A stretch of DNA of 64,000 nucleotides from Bacillota bacterium. Its GTDB lineage: Bacteria > Bacillota > Bacilli > Paenibacillales > Paenibacillaceae. Of this stretch, positions 25,722 to 35,254 are shown one piece after another (position 1 is the first letter of the stretch; each line of letters opens with the position of its first letter). Position numbers and translations under genes: made by a program. The notes beneath the pieces were generated by a model, which was not told the origin of the DNA, searched no databases, and saw only the letters and a program-made list of their open reading frames with translations. The stretch is from contig JAEWPC010000042.1 of assembly GCA_023460795.1 (NCBI GenBank), positions 75,802 to 139,801 on the forward strand. Reading direction: 5' to 3'.

Positions 25722-26714
25722 TTGAGAAAAATCAGTCTTATCGCGTTATCCGTATTACTCGTAGTCATGTTAGCCGCGTGCGGAGCGAACGACAACGAAT
25801 CGTCCTCCGGCAGTGCGAGTCCCTCAGCGACGCCAAGCGCGTCATCCGCTTCGCCATCGGCAGAAGCTGCCAAGAGCACGGTTTATCCTCTGACCGAGGT
25901 AGACGCCAGCGGTAAGGAGATTACGTTCGAGCAAGCGCCGGAGAAGATCGTGTCCACCTCCCCGGCGGAGACGGAAATCCTCTTCGCGCTCGGACTAGCC
26001 GACCGCATTGTAGGCGTATCCGACTTCGACAATTATCCGCCGGAAGTGGCAAGCAAGACGAAGGTCGGAGGCATCGTCGAGCCGAATACGGAGGCGATCG
26101 TGGCAGCCGGCGCCGATCTCGTCGTCACGGGAATTTCCATCAAAGACACCGCGCTGGACAATCTACGAACGCTCGGCCTTAACGTCGTCTGCGTGAACCC
26201 GAAGAAGCTGGACGACGTACTAAGCGACATTCTGCTGTTTGGACGGATTACGGACAAGCAGAAGGAAGCCGAGGCGCTCGTCGCTCAGATGCAAGCGGAC
26301 ATCAAGAAGGTGACCGACGTAGCGGCGACGATCAAACCAGAGGAGAAGAGGAAGGTATACATCGAGTTTTCCCCGGGCTGGACGGTCGGCAGAGGCGAGT
26401 TCATGGACGAGCTGATTACGCTGGCCGGCGGAGTGAATATCGCATCCGACGTAGAGGGCTGGAGCCAGATCAACGAGGAGAAGGTTATCCAAGATAATCC
26501 GGACGTCATCATTCATACGCTTAACGTGGTTGACGACAAGGGCAATAAGCTGGAGGACCTCATTCGCGGTCGCAGCGGATGGGGAGAAATCGCGGCGATT
26601 AAGAATAATCAGGTCGTCGGATTGGACGGAGACGTTCTCTCCCGTCCGGGTCCGCGGATCACGCAGGCGCTGCTCGGCATCGCGAGCGCGATCTATCCGG
26701 ATTCATTCCGATAA
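25722..26714 (+). CDS. btuF: BtuF-like cobalamin ABC transporter substrate-binding lipoprotein
   Basis: Starts at TTG behind GAAGGGAAG. Signal peptide with lipobox VVMLAACGAN, then a Ser/Pro/Ala-rich linker, then a class III binding-protein fold (PEKIVSTSPAETEILFALGL, GVSDFDNYPPEV, GGIVEPNTEAIVAAGADLVV). Class III proteins bind cobalamin, haem or ferric siderophores. Its position directly behind a cobalamin riboswitch and before permease, ATPase and cob genes makes B12 or cobinamide the likely ligand. 330 residues. Its stop overlaps the permease ATG. Confidence 0.9.
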   Translation: MRKISLIALSVLLVVMLAACGANDNESSSGSASPSATPSASSASPSAEAAKSTVYPLTEVDASGKEITFEQAPEKIVSTSPAETEILFALGLADRIVGVSDFDNYPPEVASKTKVGGIVEPNTEAIVAAGADLVVTGISIKDTALDNLRTLGLNVVCVNPKKLDDVLSDILLFGRITDKQKEAEALVAQMQADIKKVTDVAATIKPEEKRKVYIEFSPGWTVGRGEFMDELITLAGGVNIASDVEGWSQINEEKVIQDNPDVIIHTLNVVDDKGNKLEDLIRGRSGWGEIAAIKNNQVVGLDGDVLSRPGPRITQALLGIASAIYPDSFR

Positions 26715-27751
26715 TGGGCAGGAGATTAACGATGTGGGGAGGAGCCGGTTTCGCGCTCCTCCTTCTTTCGATCGTCGTGAGCGTATCGATGGGGACCGCT
26801 ACCATTCCGCTATCCGATACGTGGGCTATCGTCCTGCATCAGGTGCCGTTCCTCGGGGATCTTGTTCACTCGGATTGGCCCGTCTCCTCCGAGCAGATCA
26901 TCTCCAAGGTCAGACTGCCCCGGGTGGTGCTCGCGGCTCTCGTCGGCGCGTGCTTGTCGCTGGCCGGGGCCGGGTTTCAAGGGGCGCTGCGCAACCCGCT
27001 GGCGGATCCGTATACGCTAGGTGTCGCCTCCGGGGCGGCGGTCGGCGCGTCTTTCGTCATCCTATTCGGGCTGCAGCTGGCGATCGTCGGTCCATGGTCG
27101 ATTCCGGTCGTCGCTTTCGCGACGGGGATGGCGAGCTTGCTTATCGTACTGAGGTTAGCGGGTACGGACGGGAAGCTTCAGCTGGAGACGGTCATTCTGT
27201 CCGGCGTTGTGGTGCAAGCCTTTCTTGGATCGATCGTGTCCTTCATGGTCACGTTGTCCGATCAAGTCGTGAACGAGATCATCTATTGGCTAATGGGCAG
27301 CTTGTCGCTTCGAGGCTGGTCGTATGCCGGCATTCTCGTTCCCTATCTGATCATTGGACTGCTCGTGTTGAACGTGCAAGGACGCGCGTTGAACTTGATC
27401 TCCCTCGGGGAGCGACAAGCCGAGCATCTCGGCGTCCATGTGGCGAGGACGCGGCTCGTCGTGCTGATCGTCTCGACGCTCATTACCGCTGCGGCCGTCT
27501 CGGTAGCAGGAACGATCGGATTCGTCGGACTTGTCGTGCCCCATCTCGTCCGGCTCATGGTCGGGCCCGATTACCGGCTGATCATCCCGATCTCCGCGCT
27601 GCTCGGAGCCGTGTACATGATCTGGGCGGATACGCTTGCCCGCATGCTGCTTAGTCCGACGGAGATCCCTCTCGGCGTCATTACCGCGTTCCTCGGAGGG
27701 CCGTTCTTCGTCTATCTGCTCCGCAAACATAAGAGAAGGTTGAGGATCTGA
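26714..27751 (+). CDS. btuC: BtuC-like (FecCD family) cobalamin ABC permease
   Basis: 345 residues with about ten membrane helices. The FecCD landmarks are present: RLPRVVLAALVGACLSLAGAG, FQGALRNPLADPYTLGVASG and the late GTIGFVGLVVPHLVRLMVG. The ATG overlaps the last base of btuF. Forms the membrane channel with the BtuD-like ATPase. Cobalamin specificity is inferred from the operon. Confidence 0.93.
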   Translation: MGRRLTMWGGAGFALLLLSIVVSVSMGTATIPLSDTWAIVLHQVPFLGDLVHSDWPVSSEQIISKVRLPRVVLAALVGACLSLAGAGFQGALRNPLADPYTLGVASGAAVGASFVILFGLQLAIVGPWSIPVVAFATGMASLLIVLRLAGTDGKLQLETVILSGVVVQAFLGSIVSFMVTLSDQVVNEIIYWLMGSLSLRGWSYAGILVPYLIIGLLVLNVQGRALNLISLGERQAEHLGVHVARTRLVVLIVSTLITAAAVSVAGTIGFVGLVVPHLVRLMVGPDYRLIIPISALLGAVYMIWADTLARMLLSPTEIPLGVITAFLGGPFFVYLLRKHKRRLRI

Positions 27752-27755
27752 CGCG

Positions 27756-28547
27756 ATGCTGCGAATGGAGCGCTTGGATAAATTTTACGGGGACCGGCAA
27801 GTGTTGAAGCAGCTCGGTTGCGCCATTGCGGAAGGAGAGTTCTTCGGCATTCTCGGACCGAACGGAAGCGGCAAGTCGACCTTGCTGAAGCTGCTGTCCG
27901 GCATCGAGAAGCCGGATGCCGGCGAAATGACTCTGAACGGAACGCCCATAAGCGATTATACGCGCAAGCAGCTGTCCCGCGTCTTGGCCGTGCTGCAGCA
28001 GGAGCCGATTCCGCCCGCGAGCTTCACCGTGAGAGAGGTGGTCGAGATGGGACGGTATCCGTACCAGAATTGGCTCGGGGACGAGAGAAGCGGCAGCGGC
28101 GAGATCGTCGAGGCGGTCCTGGATCAACTGAATCTGGCCGAGCTGCAGCATTGCTCGCTCTCGGAGCTCAGCGGAGGCGAGCGGCAGCGGGTCGCGCTCG
28201 CCAAAGCAATGGCGCAGCAGCCGAGCTTGTTATTGCTGGACGAGCCTACGACGTACTTGGACATCGGCAACCAGATTCAAATGCTCGATATCGTCAAGGC
28301 TTGGCAGCGGGAACGGACCATGACGGTCGTCGCCGTGCTCCACGATCTGAACCTGGCATCGATGTATTGTGACCGGATGATGCTGCTTCATGAGGGCGCG
28401 ATCGTCGGAATCGGAACCCCGGAGGAGCTCGTGCAAGGGGACTTGATTCAGCGAGTGTACGGTACGGAACCGATCGTCGTTCGACATCCGTTATACGGCT
28501 TGCCGCAAATTTTATTACGTCAAGGAGGCGCTCACGATGAGCCATAA
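27756..28547 (+). CDS. btuD: BtuD-like ABC ATPase
   Basis: 263 residues. Walker A GPNGSGKST (about residues 36-44), Q-loop LQQEPIPPASFTVRE, signature LSELSGGERQRVALAKAMA, Walker B LLLLDEPTTYLD, H-loop VLHDLNLASMYCD. Typical of iron/B12 importers. Starts four bases after btuC; a second ATG at 27765 is possible. Its end overlaps the cobT start by eleven bases. Confidence 0.92.
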   Translation: MLRMERLDKFYGDRQVLKQLGCAIAEGEFFGILGPNGSGKSTLLKLLSGIEKPDAGEMTLNGTPISDYTRKQLSRVLAVLQQEPIPPASFTVREVVEMGRYPYQNWLGDERSGSGEIVEAVLDQLNLAELQHCSLSELSGGERQRVALAKAMAQQPSLLLLDEPTTYLDIGNQIQMLDIVKAWQRERTMTVVAVLHDLNLASMYCDRMMLLHEGAIVGIGTPEELVQGDLIQRVYGTEPIVVRHPLYGLPQILLRQGGAHDEP

Positions 28548-29586
28548 CTTATACGAGACGATCGCGCGCATTCGGCCGCTCGACGAGTCGGCGAGGGCGG
28601 AAGCCGCCCGGCATCTGGATACGTTGACGAAGCCGCCGGGCAGTCTGGGCAAGCTGGAGGACATCGTCGTCCAACTGGCCGGGATCGCCGGCTCGTTAGA
28701 ACTCGACGTATCGCGGAAAGCGGTCGTCGTCATGGCGGCCGATCACGGCGTATGCGAGGAAGGCGTCAGCGCGTTCCCGGCGGAAGTGACGCCCCAGATG
28801 GTCACGAACTTCCTTCATGGCGGGGCCGCGATCAACGTGCTCGCGCGCCAAGCGGGCGCGGATGTCGTCTGCGTCGATATCGGGGTTAACGCGGACCTCG
28901 CGCATGAGTCGCTGCATGTTCTCAAAGTGCGCAAAGGCACGGCGAATATCGCGCGGGGACCGGCGATGAGCCGCGAGGAGGCGATCTTGGCTCTGTCTCA
29001 TGGAATCGGGTTGGCCGATCAGCTGGCGGACGACGGTTATCGGCTGCTGGCGACGGGCGAGATGGGAATCGGGAATACGACGCCGAGCGCGGCGATGCTG
29101 GCGGCGTTCGCGAATATCGATCCCGAGCTGGCGGTCGGACGAGGAACCGGAGTCGACGATGCTGGCGTTCGGCGGAAGCGGGATACGGTCCGCAAGGCGC
29201 TCGCGGCGAACGCTCCGGACGCTTCCGACCCGCTCGACGTGTTAAGCAAGCTCGGCGGCTTGGAGATCGCGGGGCTCGCCGGCGTTATTCTAGGCGCAGC
29301 CGCCCGCCGGGTTCCGGTCGTCGTGGACGGCTTCATCGCCTCGATCGCCGCGCTTACGGCCGTCCGGATTGCTCCGAACGCGCGTCATTATCTGCTCCCG
29401 TCCCACGTCTCCCAAGAGCTCGGGCATCGTCTCGTGCTCGAGCAGCTGGGGCTTGCGCCGATGCTGGACATGGGGATGCGGCTTGGCGAGGGGACGGGTG
29501 CGGCGCTCGCGTTCTATCTCGTCGAAGCGGCCGTCCGCATCGCGCGGGAGATGGCGACGTTCGATTCCGCGGGGGTATCGCGATGA
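28537..29586 (+). CDS. cobT: Nicotinate-nucleotide--dimethylbenzimidazole phosphoribosyltransferase
   Basis: Activates the lower ligand by transferring phosphoribose from nicotinate mononucleotide to dimethylbenzimidazole. 349 residues, normal length. Landmarks: LTKPPGSLGKLEDIV, VVMAADHGVCEEGVSAFP, FLHGGAAINVLARQ, GEMGIGNTTPSAAM, and the catalytic-base region MRLGEGTGAALAF. RBS AAGGAGG lies inside the 3' end of btuD. The next gene overlaps by four bases. Confidence 0.95.
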   Translation: MSHNLYETIARIRPLDESARAEAARHLDTLTKPPGSLGKLEDIVVQLAGIAGSLELDVSRKAVVVMAADHGVCEEGVSAFPAEVTPQMVTNFLHGGAAINVLARQAGADVVCVDIGVNADLAHESLHVLKVRKGTANIARGPAMSREEAILALSHGIGLADQLADDGYRLLATGEMGIGNTTPSAAMLAAFANIDPELAVGRGTGVDDAGVRRKRDTVRKALAANAPDASDPLDVLSKLGGLEIAGLAGVILGAAARRVPVVVDGFIASIAALTAVRIAPNARHYLLPSHVSQELGHRLVLEQLGLAPMLDMGMRLGEGTGAALAFYLVEAAVRIAREMATFDSAGVSR

Positions 29587-30146
29587 TCGTGCTCGTGACG
29601 GGCGGAGCCAAGAGCGGCAAGAGCAGCTTCGCCGAGCGGTATGTCATGCATGCGGCCGAGGGCGCCGTCTATATCGCGACGGCGCAAATCTATGAGGAAG
29701 AGATGCGCGCGAGATACGAGCGTCATCGTGAACGACGGAATCGCTCGGGCTACGCTTGGGAGACGATCGAGGAGCCTTACGAGCTAGCGGCGACGCTGCA
29801 AGAAATCCCGGGCGAGCGGACGATTCTAGTCGATTGCCTGACCTTATGGGCTTCGAATTGGCTGTTGAAGTACGAGAATGAACCGGATTGGGAGAATCGC
29901 GTCCAGGATAGAATCGAAGAGCTTGCGGCGGCGCTGACGGCGCGGCAAGGCACGACGGTGCTCGTCACGAACGAGGTCGGGAGCGGGATCGTTCCCGAAT
30001 ATCCGCTGGGGCGTTATTATCGCGATGCGGCGGGCGGCATGAATCAGAGGCTCGCTTCCATCAGCGATCAAGTATTCCTCGTAACGGTCGGCATACCGGT
30101 CGAGTTGACCCGCTTAGCTTACCGATTCGGCGGCGGGATGCGATGA
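29583..30146 (+). CDS. cobU: Bifunctional adenosylcobinamide kinase/guanylyltransferase
   Basis: 187 residues. P-loop VTGGAKSGKSSFAE at the N-terminus; the next conserved block is VYIATAQIYEEEM, with the RHRERR segment that holds the guanylylated histidine in known CobU. Later VDCLTLWASNWL and TNEVGSGIVPEYPLGRYYRD complete the signature. Phosphorylates adenosylcobinamide and transfers GMP. Coupled by ATGA overlaps on both sides. Confidence 0.93.
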   Translation: MIVLVTGGAKSGKSSFAERYVMHAAEGAVYIATAQIYEEEMRARYERHRERRNRSGYAWETIEEPYELAATLQEIPGERTILVDCLTLWASNWLLKYENEPDWENRVQDRIEELAAALTARQGTTVLVTNEVGSGIVPEYPLGRYYRDAAGGMNQRLASISDQVFLVTVGIPVELTRLAYRFGGGMR

Positions 30147-31111
30147 TCTTCTATTCTCTGCAAGAGACGCTGATCATACTGCTCGCCGCCATCATCATCG
30201 ACTGGCTCGTCGGCGATCCGAAGCGGCTCCCGCATCCGGTCGTTGCGATCGGTCGGCTAATCGCCTATATGGAGCAAAGACTGCTCCCGCGCGAAGCGAA
30301 GCGGCTCAACGGAGCGCTTATGACGATCACGGTGATAGCCGCGAGCTTCTTCTCGATATGGGGAGCGACCGCGCTTGCCGCATGGATTCATCCTTGGCTC
30401 GGCTATGCGGCGCAGACGTGGTTCATCTCGACGACGATCGCGATCCGAGGGCTGAAGGACGCGGCGATGCTCGTCTACGACCGGTTGATGCAGGGAGATC
30501 TGCCCGGCGCTAGGCAATACACGGGGTACATCGTCGGAAGAGATACGCGCGAGCTGGACGAGCCCGAGCTGTCGCGCGCGACGGTCGAGACCGTCGCGGA
30601 GAATATCGTAGACGCGGTCCTATCGCCTCTCTTCTTCGCGGCGTTAGGCGCGGCGCCGCTCGCGATGCTGTACCGGGCTGCGAACACGCTCGATTCCATG
30701 GTCGGCTACCGCAACGACCGGTATTTACGGTTCGGCTGGGCATCGGCCCGTCTGGACGACGTATTGAACTGGATCCCGGCGAGGCTGACGGGAGCGCTGC
30801 TCGTCATCGTATCCGCCTTGTACCGTCCGGCATCGCCGGCGCGAGCCTTCAAGGCGATCGTTGCCTTCGCCCGATTGCATCCGAGCCCGAACAGCGGCAT
30901 ACCCGAATCGGCTGTCGCGGGAGCGCTCGGCATCCAATTGGGAGGATCGAACCGGTACGGCAATGTCGTCAGTGAGCGGGCGAAGCTGGGCTGGGCGACG
31001 CGCTCGCTCGGCAGACAAGATATTATCCATGCCGTGCGGTTACTGTACGGCGCGAGCATACTGGTTGCGGGAGGATTATCGTTATGCGCGGTTTGCGTCT
31101 ATTTCTATTAA
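30143..31111 (+). CDS. cbiB: Adenosylcobinamide-phosphate synthase (CbiB/CobD family)
   Basis: 322 residues, integral membrane. Family blocks: DWLVGDPKRLPHPVVAIGRL, YIVGRDTRELDEPELSRATV, VETVAENIVDAVLSPLFFA, TLDSMVGYRNDRYLRFGWAS, SPNSGIPESAVAGALGIQLG. Joins aminopropanol (phosphate) to the corrin ring. Overlaps cobU by four bases and cobS by 28. Confidence 0.95.
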   Translation: MIFYSLQETLIILLAAIIIDWLVGDPKRLPHPVVAIGRLIAYMEQRLLPREAKRLNGALMTITVIAASFFSIWGATALAAWIHPWLGYAAQTWFISTTIAIRGLKDAAMLVYDRLMQGDLPGARQYTGYIVGRDTRELDEPELSRATVETVAENIVDAVLSPLFFAALGAAPLAMLYRAANTLDSMVGYRNDRYLRFGWASARLDDVLNWIPARLTGALLVIVSALYRPASPARAFKAIVAFARLHPSPNSGIPESAVAGALGIQLGGSNRYGNVVSERAKLGWATRSLGRQDIIHAVRLLYGASILVAGGLSLCAVCVYFY

Positions 31112-31905
31112 ACGGACTGGAGGCCGCAGTCGCCGCTATGCAATTCCTGACGCGCATACCGATACCGGTGTCTCTCTCTTACGACGAACGGCTTAATCGC
31201 CGCAGCGTCGCGTGCTATCCGCTTGTCGGGGCGGCGATCGGTCTCATCGTGGCGCTTACGGGCTTGCTGATCGCGCCTGCGTTGCCTCCCACGGTCGCAG
31301 CCATCATTCTGGTCGCGTTATGGACGATGCTATCCGGCGGTCTTCATCTGGACGGCTTGATGGACACGGCGGACGGGCTGTTAAGCCATCGTTCCCCGGA
31401 GCGGATGCTGGAGATTATGAAGGACAGCCGAGTAGGCGCGATGGGAGTCATGGTGTGCATATTCGCCGTCGGGTTGAAGGTTGCTCTTCTCGCATCGTTA
31501 ATCGAGGTGTGGCGAATGGAGTGGCTTCCGCTCGTGATACTCGTGCCGGTATGGAGTCGCGCCTTCCTCGGGACCGCGATCGCCTGCTGGCCGTACGCTC
31601 GGCAGGGCCAGGGGCTAGGGGCGCTGTTTCGCACCGTCGGCATCAGGCATGCGATCGCCTCAGGGATCGGTGCGCTTATCGTGTCAGTGCTGACACTTAC
31701 GGCCGTACCTGAATGGAATGCCCTAGACGTCGGATGGTTTCTTATAACGATGGTGCTTGTTACGTATGGCGTCGGGACGTTGTTGTCCGTCGCCGTACAT
31801 CGGAAGTTAGGCGGATTGACCGGCGACGTGTACGGCGCGCTTAACGAGTGCATCGAGATCGGTCTCTTGATCGGCTTGGTTAGTTACGCATGGCATGTAG
31901 CATAG
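31084..31905 (+). CDS. cobS: Adenosylcobinamide-GDP ribazoletransferase (cobalamin synthase)
   Basis: 273 residues, multi-helix membrane protein. Conserved QFLTRIPIPV near the N-terminus, LHLDGLMDTADGLLSHRSPERMLEIMKDSRVGAMG (Mg-binding DxxDG-like region, described here as two adjacent blocks from about residue 82 to 116), and a final GGLTGDVYGALNE. Condenses AdoCbi-GDP with alpha-ribazole (phosphate). Start ATG at 31084 lies inside cbiB. Confidence 0.94.
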   Translation: MRGLRLFLLNGLEAAVAAMQFLTRIPIPVSLSYDERLNRRSVACYPLVGAAIGLIVALTGLLIAPALPPTVAAIILVALWTMLSGGLHLDGLMDTADGLLSHRSPERMLEIMKDSRVGAMGVMVCIFAVGLKVALLASLIEVWRMEWLPLVILVPVWSRAFLGTAIACWPYARQGQGLGALFRTVGIRHAIASGIGALIVSVLTLTAVPEWNALDVGWFLITMVLVTYGVGTLLSVAVHRKLGGLTGDVYGALNECIEIGLLIGLVSYAWHVA

Positions 31906-31917
31906 GAGGGCTTGCGA

Positions 31918-32982
31918 TTGGAATTGGAACGATACGGTCACGGCGGAGATTTAACGACGGCGACGGAAGCCTTCGGCAGCCGGGAGGAAGGCTGGCTGGA
32001 CTACAGCTCGAACATGAATCCCTTCGGTCCGCCGGAGGTCGTCGGCGAGCTGATGCGCGAGCGCTGGCGCGACGTTGCGCGCTACCCGGACCCCGTCGTG
32101 CGCCAATTGACAAGGAAGCTGTCGCAAGTCTACGGGGTTCCGCCGGAAAGCATCCTTGTCGGGAACGGGGCGGCAGAACTGATCGATCTCGTCGTCCGAG
32201 TGTTACGACCGGCGGAGACAATCCTCGCCCGCCCCTCCTTCACGGAGTACGAAGATGCGGTACGGAAGGCGGGAGGCAGGACGGTCTCGGAGCAACTCCT
32301 GCGCGAACGCGCATTCGAGCTATCGATCTCTCAAGAGGTCGGCGAGCGAACGGTGTTCCTCGGCCATCCGAACAACCCGACCGGACGCATCGTCCCGTCC
32401 CGCGTGCTAGACGCGCTGCGGCTGTCGGGAACGCGGATGGTGCTGGACGAAGCGTTCCTTGATTTTCTCCCCGACGAGGAGGGAATCACCTATATTCGCC
32501 ATGCGGCGGAGTCCCCGCGTATTCAAGTCATTCGTTCGATGACGAAATTTTACGCCATCCCGGGCATTCGGCTCGGTTTCCTCGTTGCGCATCCGGATGT
32601 CGTCCGCCGGCTTAAGGAGGTGCAGACGCACTGGAGCGTCAACTTCCTCGCGCAGCTGATCGGCGAAGCTGTCTTGGACGAGCATTCGTACGCCGCCCGG
32701 TCGAGGGCATGGCTGCAGGAGGAACGTCCATGGTTGATGCGCGAGCTGAGCGGACTCGGGCTGACCGTATTCCCGAGCGATACGAATTTCCTGCTCGTCT
32801 CGTTGCCCGAGGAGAGCGGGCTGGACGCCAGGGAGCTGCAACGGGGAATGGCCCGCCAAGGCATTCTCATTCGGGATGCCTCGTTATTCGAGGGGCTGGA
32901 CGATTCCTACTTCCGGCTTGCCATCAGGCTGAGAAGAGATAACCTGCGCCTGCTTCGCGCGCTGAAGGAGATCTTGCTATGA
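31918..32982 (+). CDS. cobD: Threonine-phosphate decarboxylase (CobD, aminotransferase fold)
   Basis: About 354 residues. TTG at 31918 is chosen because AGGAGGG (31904-31910) is seven bases upstream; a TTG at 31912 is too close. LDYSSNMNPFGPP and HPNNPTGRIVP are the HisC/CobD substrate loops. LDEAFLDFLPDE carries the PLP aspartate, and RSMTKFYAIPGIRLGF carries the PLP lysine. Makes the (R)-1-amino-2-propanol phosphate used by CbiB. The call over HisC rests on the operon. Confidence 0.9.
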   Translation: MELERYGHGGDLTTATEAFGSREEGWLDYSSNMNPFGPPEVVGELMRERWRDVARYPDPVVRQLTRKLSQVYGVPPESILVGNGAAELIDLVVRVLRPAETILARPSFTEYEDAVRKAGGRTVSEQLLRERAFELSISQEVGERTVFLGHPNNPTGRIVPSRVLDALRLSGTRMVLDEAFLDFLPDEEGITYIRHAAESPRIQVIRSMTKFYAIPGIRLGFLVAHPDVVRRLKEVQTHWSVNFLAQLIGEAVLDEHSYAARSRAWLQEERPWLMRELSGLGLTVFPSDTNFLLVSLPEESGLDARELQRGMARQGILIRDASLFEGLDDSYFRLAIRLRRDNLRLLRALKEILL

Positions 32983-34556
32983 CCGATAAGAACAATCGGA
33001 GAGCGGCAGCGACGCTGATGCTTCAAGGCACGGCGTCCGACGTCGGCAAGAGCCTGCTAGTGACGGCGATATGCCGAATTCTTAAGCAAGACGGCATCAA
33101 GGTTGCGCCGTTCAAGTCGCAGAATATGTCGCTTAACTCCTACGTTACTCCGGACGGCAAGGAGATCGGGCGGGCCCAAGGCATGCAGGCGGACGCTTGC
33201 GGCATCGCGGCGACGACGGACATGAATCCGATCCTCCTGAAGCCTAAGCAAGACATGGCCGCCCAAGTCGTCGTGCATGGCAAGCCGTTAGCGGATATGA
33301 ACGCAAGAGATTACCGCGAGCGATATTTGCCTGAGGCAGAGCGGATCGTTAAGGAGGCGCTTGCCCGTCTTCGCGAAGAGTACGAAGCGGTCGTTCTGGA
33401 AGGAGCGGGCAGTCCGGCGGAGGTGAACCTGAAGGATCGGGATATCGTCAATATGCGCCTGGCCGGGTGGGCCGATGCCCCCGTGCTGCTTGTCGCAGAC
33501 ATCGACCGGGGCGGCGTATTCGCGTCCGTCGTGGGGACGATGGACATCCTGGAGCCGGAAGAACGAGACCGCGTGCACGGGGTGATCATCAACAAGTTCC
33601 GCGGCGACGTCTCTCTCCTCGCGCCGGGCTTGGAATGGCTTGAGCGCAGGATCGGCAAGCCGGTGCTCGGCGTCGTCCCGTACTTGGACGACTTGCAACT
33701 GGAAGACGAGGACGGCGCATCGCTCGACTCGAAGGGGTATCGCGGGCGAACGGCGACCGCTAACGAGATTGATATCGCCATCGTTCGCCTGCCCCGCCTA
33801 TCCAACTTTACGGATTTCGATCCGCTGCTGCAGGAGCCCGGCGTCAACATCCGGTACGTGCAGAGCGCCCGCGAATGGGGCGAACCGGACGTCGTGATCG
33901 TCCCGGGCAGCAAGAATACGACGGAGGATCTGTTGTTCCTCCGGAATACGGGGCTCGAAGCTCTTCTGCTTCGCCACATCGAAGAAGGCGGGAGAGCGAC
34001 GGGCATCTGCGCCGGGTATCAGATGATGGGAAGGAGGCTGCTTGATCCGGACCTCGTCGAATCGGATTGGCCGGAGCTGGCAGGGTTGAATCTGTTCCCG
34101 ATGGTAACGACGTACGCGACGGACAAGAAGACGGAGCGCGTAATCGGGAGCGTCGCCGCGGGCTTCGGTACGGTAAGCCCCGGCACCGTCATAGAGGGCT
34201 ACGAGATTCATATGGGCAGAACGGAGTTTATCGAGCCTGTCGTTCAGCCCTTCCTTATCAAGCCAAGCAGACTAGCCGAACACCACGATGATCCACCCCC
34301 GTACCATCCGGACGGCGCGATATCCGAGGACGGACGGATATGGGGCACGTACGTTCACGGCATTTTCCATAACGATGCATTCAGGCACGATTGGTTGAAC
34401 GAGATTCGCAGAGACAAGGGACTGGCGCCGTCCGACCGGGTTACGTCATTCGGAAGGCTGCGCGAGCTATCGTTCGATCGTCTGGCGGAACATGTCCGTC
34501 GGCATGTGGATATGAAAGCCATCTATGAAATCATGTTCGGAGGAGAACGCGAATGA
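32979..34556 (+). CDS. cobQ: Cobyric acid synthase
   Basis: 525 residues. N-terminal dethiobiotin-synthetase-like ATPase: LMLQGTASDVGKSLLVTAIC, PFKSQNMSLNSYVT, EGAGSPAEVNLKDRDIVNM. C-terminal triad-type glutamine amidotransferase: VIVPGSKNTTEDL, GICAGYQMMG with the nucleophile cysteine, and a late HGIFHND. Amidates four corrin side chains. Its presence shows that the organism handles cobyrinic acid diamide and not only cobinamide, although no ring-making genes are in the window. Confidence 0.95.
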   Translation: MTDKNNRRAAATLMLQGTASDVGKSLLVTAICRILKQDGIKVAPFKSQNMSLNSYVTPDGKEIGRAQGMQADACGIAATTDMNPILLKPKQDMAAQVVVHGKPLADMNARDYRERYLPEAERIVKEALARLREEYEAVVLEGAGSPAEVNLKDRDIVNMRLAGWADAPVLLVADIDRGGVFASVVGTMDILEPEERDRVHGVIINKFRGDVSLLAPGLEWLERRIGKPVLGVVPYLDDLQLEDEDGASLDSKGYRGRTATANEIDIAIVRLPRLSNFTDFDPLLQEPGVNIRYVQSAREWGEPDVVIVPGSKNTTEDLLFLRNTGLEALLLRHIEEGGRATGICAGYQMMGRRLLDPDLVESDWPELAGLNLFPMVTTYATDKKTERVIGSVAAGFGTVSPGTVIEGYEIHMGRTEFIEPVVQPFLIKPSRLAEHHDDPPPYHPDGAISEDGRIWGTYVHGIFHNDAFRHDWLNEIRRDKGLAPSDRVTSFGRLRELSFDRLAEHVRRHVDMKAIYEIMFGGERE

Positions 34557-35119
34557 GCGATAATAGACCAACTGGCAAACCAAGCAAGGAACGGGGCCTT
34601 ACGCTCGTGTACACGGGAGACGGCAAAGGGAAGACGACGGCAGCGATCGGACTAACGGTACGGGCCGCCGGCAGAGGGTTAAACCCGATAATCATCCAAT
34701 TCATTAAATCCCCGGAGCGCTCGTACGGAGAGAAGCTTGTGCTGGACAAGCTCGGCATTCCCTTCCATTCGATGGGCGTCGGATTTACTTGGCTGAAGAC
34801 GCCGGAAGAGCATCGCGAGGCGCTTGCTAGAGCGTGGGCGTTCGCCAAGGAGCGGATGATGTCGGGAGAGCACCGTCTTGTCGTATTGGACGAGATCAAC
34901 AACGCGCTGTCGATCGGTTCTTTCCCCATCGACGACGTGCTTCCGCTAGAGGACGTGCTGGAGACGATCCGGAACCGCCCGCAAGGCCAGCATCTCGTGC
35001 TGACCGGACGAGGCGCGTTGTCGTCCGTATTGGAAATCGCGGACTTGGTGACGGAGATGAAACCGGTGAAGCATTATTACGAGGAGGGCGTACCCGCCGT
35101 GCTCGGAGTCGAATTCTAA
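34553..35119 (+). CDS. cobO: Cob(I)yrinic acid a,c-diamide adenosyltransferase (CobO/BtuR type)
   Basis: 188 residues. P-loop VYTGDGKGKTTAAIGLTVRA, then IIQFIKSPERSYGE, HRLVVLDEINNALSIG and a C-terminal VTEMKPVKHYYEEGVPAVLGVEF, the hallmark tail of this family. Adds the upper adenosyl ligand. Last gene of the run; overlaps cobQ by four bases. No strong terminator follows. Confidence 0.95.
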   Translation: MSDNRPTGKPSKERGLTLVYTGDGKGKTTAAIGLTVRAAGRGLNPIIIQFIKSPERSYGEKLVLDKLGIPFHSMGVGFTWLKTPEEHREALARAWAFAKERMMSGEHRLVVLDEINNALSIGSFPIDDVLPLEDVLETIRNRPQGQHLVLTGRGALSSVLEIADLVTEMKPVKHYYEEGVPAVLGVEF

Positions 35120-35126
35120 AAGATAG

Positions 35127-35136
35127 AAAACGTTTT
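35127..35136 (+). promoter_or_regulatory. Possible cre-like palindrome upstream of the GH11 xylanase
   Basis: AAAACGTTTT inside AGATAGAAAACGTTTTATCC resembles a weak CcpA site (11 of 14 by eye). Just past the cobO stop and 220 bases before xynA. Confidence 0.3.
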
Positions 35137-35254
35137 ATCCCTAATTTTACCTAAAAAACATATATTATGTCGGGGTTTAACCTTTAATTTGTGGAGTGTA
35201 ATGTATGCGCTTTCCTTCTATAATTTGGCTTAAAAGGAGGTGAGAGAGGGGCGA

